Shown: piece by piece, positions 4,938-7,855 of the stretch
Numbering within the stretch: position 1 is the stretch's first letter
Layout of the letters: each line of letters starts with the position of its first letter
Assembly: GCA_900554525.1 (NCBI GenBank)
Contig: USHL01000057.1
Span: 1 to 7,855, forward strand
Length of the DNA stretch: 7,855 nt
Reading direction: 5' to 3'
Origin: an uncultured Oscillospiraceae bacterium
Lineage (GTDB): Bacteria > Bacillota > Clostridia > Oscillospirales > Acutalibacteraceae
Program-made: the position numbers and the translations under genes
Notes under the pieces: generated by a model
Database searches by the model: none
Told to the model about the DNA's origin: nothing
What the model saw: only the letters and a program-made list of their open reading frames with translations

Positions 4938-5720
4938 TTATTTATCGACATAAACCTGCACTTCATAATTCCAGTGCAAAATACCTGATATAACAATGAT
5001 CTGTACCGTAAATGCCGGATCCGAGCCGTACTCTGTTTTAGCTTTATATATCAACTCATCCAATACATTTTTTCTGTTTTCTTCAGTACAGTCAGCGCAA
5101 AGGTATTTTCCTTTCGGCAATATCCTTAATCCGTCTATCTTCACATAATTAATACAAACTGCAAAGAGCCTTGATAATCCGTTTTCGGTATAAATACCGG
5201 CTAAATCCTCAAAGGAAAATTGCTCTTTTAACGCAGGAGTAACTTTATCATAGAAGTGGCCAAGATAATTCCAAAGATTATCAAGCGTCGGTACTTCTAA
5301 GGTATCCGAAAGTAAAATAACACGTTCCGGACAATCTTTAATGAAAGCACTGCTGAACTTTTTCTGCCCTTGCAATTTTCTTTCATAGTCTGCTTTTGCC
5401 AACCGGATTTTTGATTTACTGTACCTAAGTGCCGATATTTTTTCATCGGCCTTTTTTTCTGCCTGCGATAAAAAATCCACAACCTTTTGAAGGTCGTCAT
5501 ATTCTAAAACCTTTTTTATCTCTTTCAAAGGCAGGTCCATAAGCTGTAAAGCACGTACCGTATTCAACCGAACAATATCCTGCTCGGTATAATAGCGGTA
5601 ATTTGTCCATTCATCTTTTTTGCCGGGTCTCACCAATCCGATACGGTCATAATGCCGCAGCGTTTCGCTTGTTGTATTGACTGCCTTCGCCGCTTCGCCG
5701 ACTGAAAAATATTTTTTCAT
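4938..5720 (-). CDS. MerR-family regulator with GyrI-like ligand-binding C-terminus
   Basis: This 260-residue protein starts at the ATG at 5720. The open frame extends 30 codons further, but that part crosses the merR promoter and the operator. The MerR winged helix is at about 4-72: FSVGEAAKAVNTTSETLRHY (5-24), DRIGLVRP (25-32), NYRYYTEQDI (40-49). A helical linker and likely coiled coil runs about 73-120. The C-terminal part, about 132-260, looks like a GyrI/BmrR-type effector domain: LRILPKGKYLCADC (198-211), then a terminal strand YEVQVYV (252-258). Such proteins bind drugs or other small organic ligands and twist a 19-bp-spacer promoter into activity. AGGAG lies 11 bp before the ATG, a little far. 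It is divergent from the ABC/GNAT operon and overlaps its promoter region, so it very likely controls that operon and itself. Residues Cys208 and Cys211 form a CxxC; redox or metal sensing is possible but unproven. Confidence 0.88.
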   Translation of the reverse strand: MKKYFSVGEAAKAVNTTSETLRHYDRIGLVRPGKKDEWTNYRYYTEQDIVRLNTVRALQLMDLPLKEIKKVLEYDDLQKVVDFLSQAEKKADEKISALRYSKSKIRLAKADYERKLQGQKKFSSAFIKDCPERVILLSDTLEVPTLDNLWNYLGHFYDKVTPALKEQFSFEDLAGIYTENGLSRLFAVCINYVKIDGLRILPKGKYLCADCTEENRKNVLDELIYKAKTEYGSDPAFTVQIIVISGILHWNYEVQVYVDK

Positions 5721-5737
5721 TTTTTTATTTTCTCCTA

Positions 5738-5768
5738 TTGACATTTGTGTTACACAAAAGTTTATAAT
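5738..5768 (+). promoter_or_regulatory. MerR-activated promoter of the ABC/GNAT operon (19-bp spacer)
   Basis: TTGACA (5738-5743) and TATAAT (5763-5768) are both exact consensus hexamers, but they are separated by 19 bp rather than 17. This overlong spacer is the signature of promoters that MerR-family activators remodel. The predicted transcript start is near 5775, about 59 bases before the ATPase gene. Confidence 0.9.
5744..5758. promoter_or_regulatory. MerR-family operator, perfect 15-bp palindrome
   Basis: TTTGTGTTACACAAA is a perfect 7-1-7 inverted repeat centred at 5751. It lies wholly inside the 19-bp spacer and starts right after the -35 box, exactly where a MerR dimer binds. It also lies just downstream of the predicted start of the divergent merR transcript, which suggests autoregulation. 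Confidence 0.85.
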
Positions 5769-5769
5769 C

Positions 5770-5798
5770 ATTATAGCATAAGAAATTGCGGAAAGCAA
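5770..5798 (-). promoter_or_regulatory. Probable promoter of the MerR-family gene
   Basis: On the minus strand there is TATAAT (5775-5770) with a TGC extended -10, and a weak TTGCTT (5798-5793) at 17 bp. The predicted start near 5763 places the operator within the first 20 transcribed bases. The -10 boxes of this promoter and the ABC operon promoter are 1 bp apart, so the two promoters overlap and cannot both be occupied by polymerase. Confidence 0.65.
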
Positions 5799-5833
5799 TA
5801 GGCGTTGCAATACTGTTTAGGAGGAATGGCTGT

Positions 5834-6685
5834 ATGATAGAACTCAAACAAGTAACAAAGCAGTACGGACAAGCAAATGTACTGAAAAACATTACTTTGT
5901 CGATTGATGAACCGGGTATTTATTGCTTGCTTGGCAGGAACGGCGCAGGAAAAACAACGCTTCTTAAATCGATTGCCGGGTATCAGAATATTACAAGCGG
6001 AACTATCATGGCTGACGGCAAAGCAATAACAACATCAACTTTGGACACAGGCGTCAGCTATATCGAAAACTTTGCAAAGCATTTTAACCTTCCGGTGCGG
6101 AAGCTGATACGTATTGCTTCGGAGGTCAACCCCAATTACGATTACGATTTTGCTCTGGATATGATGGACCGCTTTGAATTGGACGGAAAAAAGAAGTTTA
6201 ATCATCTTTCTCTTGGTATGAAAACAATGGTTTCTACGATTATCTGCTTGGCAAGTAATAAAGATGTCATTCTTTTGGATGAGCCTGTTCTCGGCTTCGA
6301 TGCAATTATGCGTGTGGAATTTTATGATATGCTGACAGAGAGCTTTCGGAAACATCCCAGAATTATTATTGTATCCACTCACATTATTGAAGAAATCGCA
6401 AAGACAATTCAAAAACTAATCATTATTGATAAAGGCAGCATCCGTTTTTTTGATACGCTGCAATCGGTTGAAACAAAAGCTTTCAGTATAAGCGGAATGC
6501 AAAAGGACGTAGAGGCCGCAACCCGCAATCTAAACATTATAGGGCAGGATACGGTCGGGGGTCTTGCAACAAGCTATATCTTCGATACCCCGCCGGAACA
6601 AACTGCTGCATTGGAAATTCACCCGCTGTCTTTGCAGGATTTCTTTATACAAATGGTAGGACATAAGGGTGGTGCAATAAAATGA
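5834..6685 (+). CDS. ABC transporter ATP-binding protein, YtrB-like exporter type
   Basis: This 283-residue ATPase starts at the ATG at 5834, with AGGAGG (5819-5824) 9 bp upstream; the longer in-frame TTG start at 5786 lacks a ribosome binding site. Motifs in order are Walker A GRNGAGKT (34-41), signature LSLGMK (125-130), Walker B VILLDEP (145-151), D-loop LGFD (153-156) and the switch His183 in STH. The stretch around SYIENF (75-80) stands where the Q-loop Gln is expected and has Glu78 instead. The segment from DEPVLGFDAIMR to STHIIEEIA and the ~80-residue tail are typical of YtrB-like ATPases of Firmicute exporters. It should energise efflux together with the membrane protein encoded next, whose start overlaps its stop as ATGA. 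Expression is expected from the MerR-type promoter just upstream. The substrate is unknown; a drug, peptide or other toxic compound is plausible. Confidence 0.93.
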   Translation: MIELKQVTKQYGQANVLKNITLSIDEPGIYCLLGRNGAGKTTLLKSIAGYQNITSGTIMADGKAITTSTLDTGVSYIENFAKHFNLPVRKLIRIASEVNPNYDYDFALDMMDRFELDGKKKFNHLSLGMKTMVSTIICLASNKDVILLDEPVLGFDAIMRVEFYDMLTESFRKHPRIIIVSTHIIEEIAKTIQKLIIIDKGSIRFFDTLQSVETKAFSISGMQKDVEAATRNLNIIGQDTVGGLATSYIFDTPPEQTAALEIHPLSLQDFFIQMVGHKGGAIK

Positions 6686-7329
6686 AGGCTGTTTCTGCGG
6701 TTGTAAAACGCTTGATTGCAAGCAATAAGATAAGTTTTATTCTTACGGCTCTTGTGGTGATTTGCGCCACATCTTCCGGAGATATTGTTTTAAGCAACGG
6801 AAATTATACCTGGCTGCTCGCCGTCTTAACCCCATTCTTTTTTGTGTTTTATGATTTTACAAAGCTGATGCATTTGGGTACGAGCAAAAAAGATTACTTT
6901 TTCGGCTGTCTGATCAGCTACGGTTTCCTGGCGTTTTGCATTTCCCTTGTCAATACATTAATACTTCTATTGATTGACCCCGTATATCCGGCGCAAAAAG
7001 TTATCAATATGATGGACGTGTGCAAATGGACCGAAAACGGGATTGTTGTTGCCGGATTGCAGCAAATGTTCTTTTTACTGCTTGTTATGGTTTTTCTTCA
7101 TGTGCTGTTATCTATGCAGTCAAATTGGTATGGGTGGCTGACCGACGCAGTATTGGTCGCCGTTATCTGTATTTTCACACCTATAGCACCGTTAAGGACT
7201 GTCTTATCGTGTTTCTTCAAAATTATTATGCTTAACGGCAATGCGGTTTTGCATATCGGTACCTGTCTGCTGCTAAGCGCCGCGCTGTCTTTCGTGGGGC
7301 TTATGGTTTTGAAGAGAAAAACTTTATAA
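6682..7329 (+). CDS. Putative ABC transporter membrane subunit (six predicted helices)
   Basis: This 215-residue, very hydrophobic protein begins at the ATG at 6682, overlapping the ATPase stop by 4 bp (ATGA). A GGTGG in the ATPase tail serves as a weak ribosome binding site. About six membrane helices are visible, near 16-32, 43-60, 74-98, 120-145, 151-169 and 189-210, and the C-terminus ends in Lys/Arg (LKRKTL). A cytoplasmic-looking loop TKLMHLGTSKKDYFFG (60-75) resembles the coupling-type LGxSRKxYF motif seen in small exporter permeases. I recognise no specific family; the permease role is inferred from coupling to the ATPase. At this size it likely works as a homodimer. It is 16 bp upstream of the acetyltransferase gene. 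Confidence 0.82.
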   Translation: MKAVSAVVKRLIASNKISFILTALVVICATSSGDIVLSNGNYTWLLAVLTPFFFVFYDFTKLMHLGTSKKDYFFGCLISYGFLAFCISLVNTLILLLIDPVYPAQKVINMMDVCKWTENGIVVAGLQQMFFLLLVMVFLHVLLSMQSNWYGWLTDAVLVAVICIFTPIAPLRTVLSCFFKIIMLNGNAVLHIGTCLLLSAALSFVGLMVLKRKTL

Positions 7330-7345
7330 ATTGCGAGGGATAATC

Positions 7346-7819
7346 ATGATCCGTATAAAAGCGGTTGACGCGCAAAATATATTTGATGTATGCGAATTGA
7401 CAGCAAATAAAGACGGCATTTGTAAGAAGACGGAGGAGCATTTCTGCTGCAACGCAATTTTCATAGCGGAAGCAAAATTTAATCCGGAAATGCACCCCAA
7501 TGCAATTTATAACAACAATGTGCTGATCGGCTTTTTTATGTACCTGCGTGCGGAAAATCAAGCCGATACGGCAATCATTTGCCGCTTTATGATAGATTAT
7601 CGTTTTCAGCATAAAGGGCTTGGAAAAAAAGCTTTTGAGTATGTATTGAGAGGTCTGAAAATTCAAGGTGTTAAAAAAGTAATCTTAATAATTGATGATA
7701 CAAATATAATTGCTGAAAAACTATGTCTTTCTTGCGGTTTTCACTTCACGGGAAAGACAGCTCACAACGAATACCGCTATAAATTGGAATTTAACTATTC
7801 AATCCTCAAAAACCATTGA
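7346..7819 (+). CDS. GNAT-family N-acetyltransferase, BltD/polyamine-acetyltransferase-like
   Basis: This 157-residue protein starts at the ATG at 7346, with GAGGGA (7335-7340) 5 bp upstream; an in-frame TTG at 7331 has no site of its own. The GNAT acetyl-CoA fold is recognisable. Strand 4 is NVLIGFFMYLR (58-68). Motif A is RFMIDYRFQHKGLGKKAFEY (80-99), with the Q-x-x-G-x-G pyrophosphate loop at 88-93. The motif B-like region is DDTNIIAEKLCLSCGF (117-132). The order and spacing resemble the spermine/spermidine acetyltransferase BltD of B. subtilis and related enzymes (xxMIDxRYQGKGxG). It would transfer an acetyl group from acetyl-CoA to an amine; polyamines are the likeliest guess but aminoglycoside-like or peptide amines are possible. 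It is the third gene of the MerR-controlled operon, 16 bp after the membrane protein. Confidence 0.88.
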   Translation: MIRIKAVDAQNIFDVCELTANKDGICKKTEEHFCCNAIFIAEAKFNPEMHPNAIYNNNVLIGFFMYLRAENQADTAIICRFMIDYRFQHKGLGKKAFEYVLRGLKIQGVKKVILIIDDTNIIAEKLCLSCGFHFTGKTAHNEYRYKLEFNYSILKNH

Positions 7820-7824
7820 TTTTT

Positions 7825-7846
7825 CAAGGCTTCACGCCTGTTTTTC
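7825..7846 (+). terminator. Possible intrinsic terminator after the acetyltransferase gene
   Basis: AGGC (7827-7830) and GCCT (7836-7839) form a short hairpin with a 5-base loop, followed by G and five Ts (7841-7845). It lies 7 bp after the last stop of the ABC/GNAT operon. The stem has only 4 bp, so it is weak, but the position and U-tract fit. Confidence 0.5.
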
Positions 7847-7855
7847 ATTCAAACC

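Noticed and set aside
4529..4996. 155-codon minus-strand frame antisense to the Fur-family gene
   Set aside because: The plus frame has complete Fur motifs and its own promoter; the antisense translation resembles no family.
5721..5810. Thirty-codon N-terminal extension of the MerR protein
   Set aside because: It would read through the operator and merR's own promoter, has no family similarity, and the MerR winged helix begins right at the ATG at 5720.
6035..6721. Minus-strand frames at 6035-6412 and 6530-6721
   Set aside because: Antisense to the ABC ATPase, whose Walker and signature motifs prove the plus frame.
7020..7666. Frames at 7020-7235 (+) and 7301-7666 (-)
   Set aside because: They overlap the membrane protein and acetyltransferase genes in other frames and have no motifs.
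1..7855. CRISPR arrays, insertion sequences, tRNA or rRNA genes, attachment sites
   Set aside because: I found no regularly spaced repeats, transposase or integrase motifs, tRNA-like cloverleaf or rRNA sequence on either strand.

Overview
The window reads as chromosomal DNA from a low-to-moderate GC Firmicute of the class Clostridia, possibly an Oscillospirales-type gut anaerobe. The evidence is a Prp protease gene beside a ribosomal protein L27 with a Prp-cleavable N-terminus, a Mini-RNase III, a YitT/DUF2179 protein, an Obg GTPase with the C-terminal OCT domain, and strong AGGAGG-type ribosome binding sites. The taxon is an inference; no rRNA or tRNA is present.

Layout. Positions 1-838 (minus) hold a YitT-family membrane protein that runs off the left edge. 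A hairpin terminator at 950-978 separates it from a large minus-strand block at 962-4303: rplU (L21), prp, rpmA (L27), two small tandem DUF2007-type genes, obgE and mrnC. This block starts from a near-consensus promoter (TTGACA, 17 bp, TAAAAT) and a structured leader resembling the L21 leader. Back to back with that promoter is a second one driving a plus-strand Fur-family regulator (4484-4927). The right part, 4938-7819, is an accessory-looking module: a MerR-family regulator (minus), and divergently an ABC-transporter ATPase, a small six-helix membrane partner and a GNAT acetyltransferase (plus), ending at a possible terminator.

How the genes work together. The minus-strand block is a large-subunit ribosome biogenesis operon: L21 and L27 are 50S proteins, Prp trims L27, ObgE is a 50S-assembly GTPase and Mini-III trims 23S rRNA ends. 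Two DUF2007 genes and a terminator hairpin interrupt the usual rplU-prp-rpmA-obgE order. The MerR module has the hallmarks of an inducible resistance cassette: a regulator with a GyrI-like ligand-binding C-terminus, a target promoter with the 19-bp spacer used by MerR activators, and a perfect 15-bp palindrome (TTTGTGTTACACAAA) between -35 and -10. It resembles the Bacillus BltR/Blt/BltD arrangement (MerR regulator, efflux pump, polyamine acetyltransferase), but with an ABC exporter instead of an MFS pump. It is the best candidate here for an uncharacterised system; its substrate cannot be read from the sequence.
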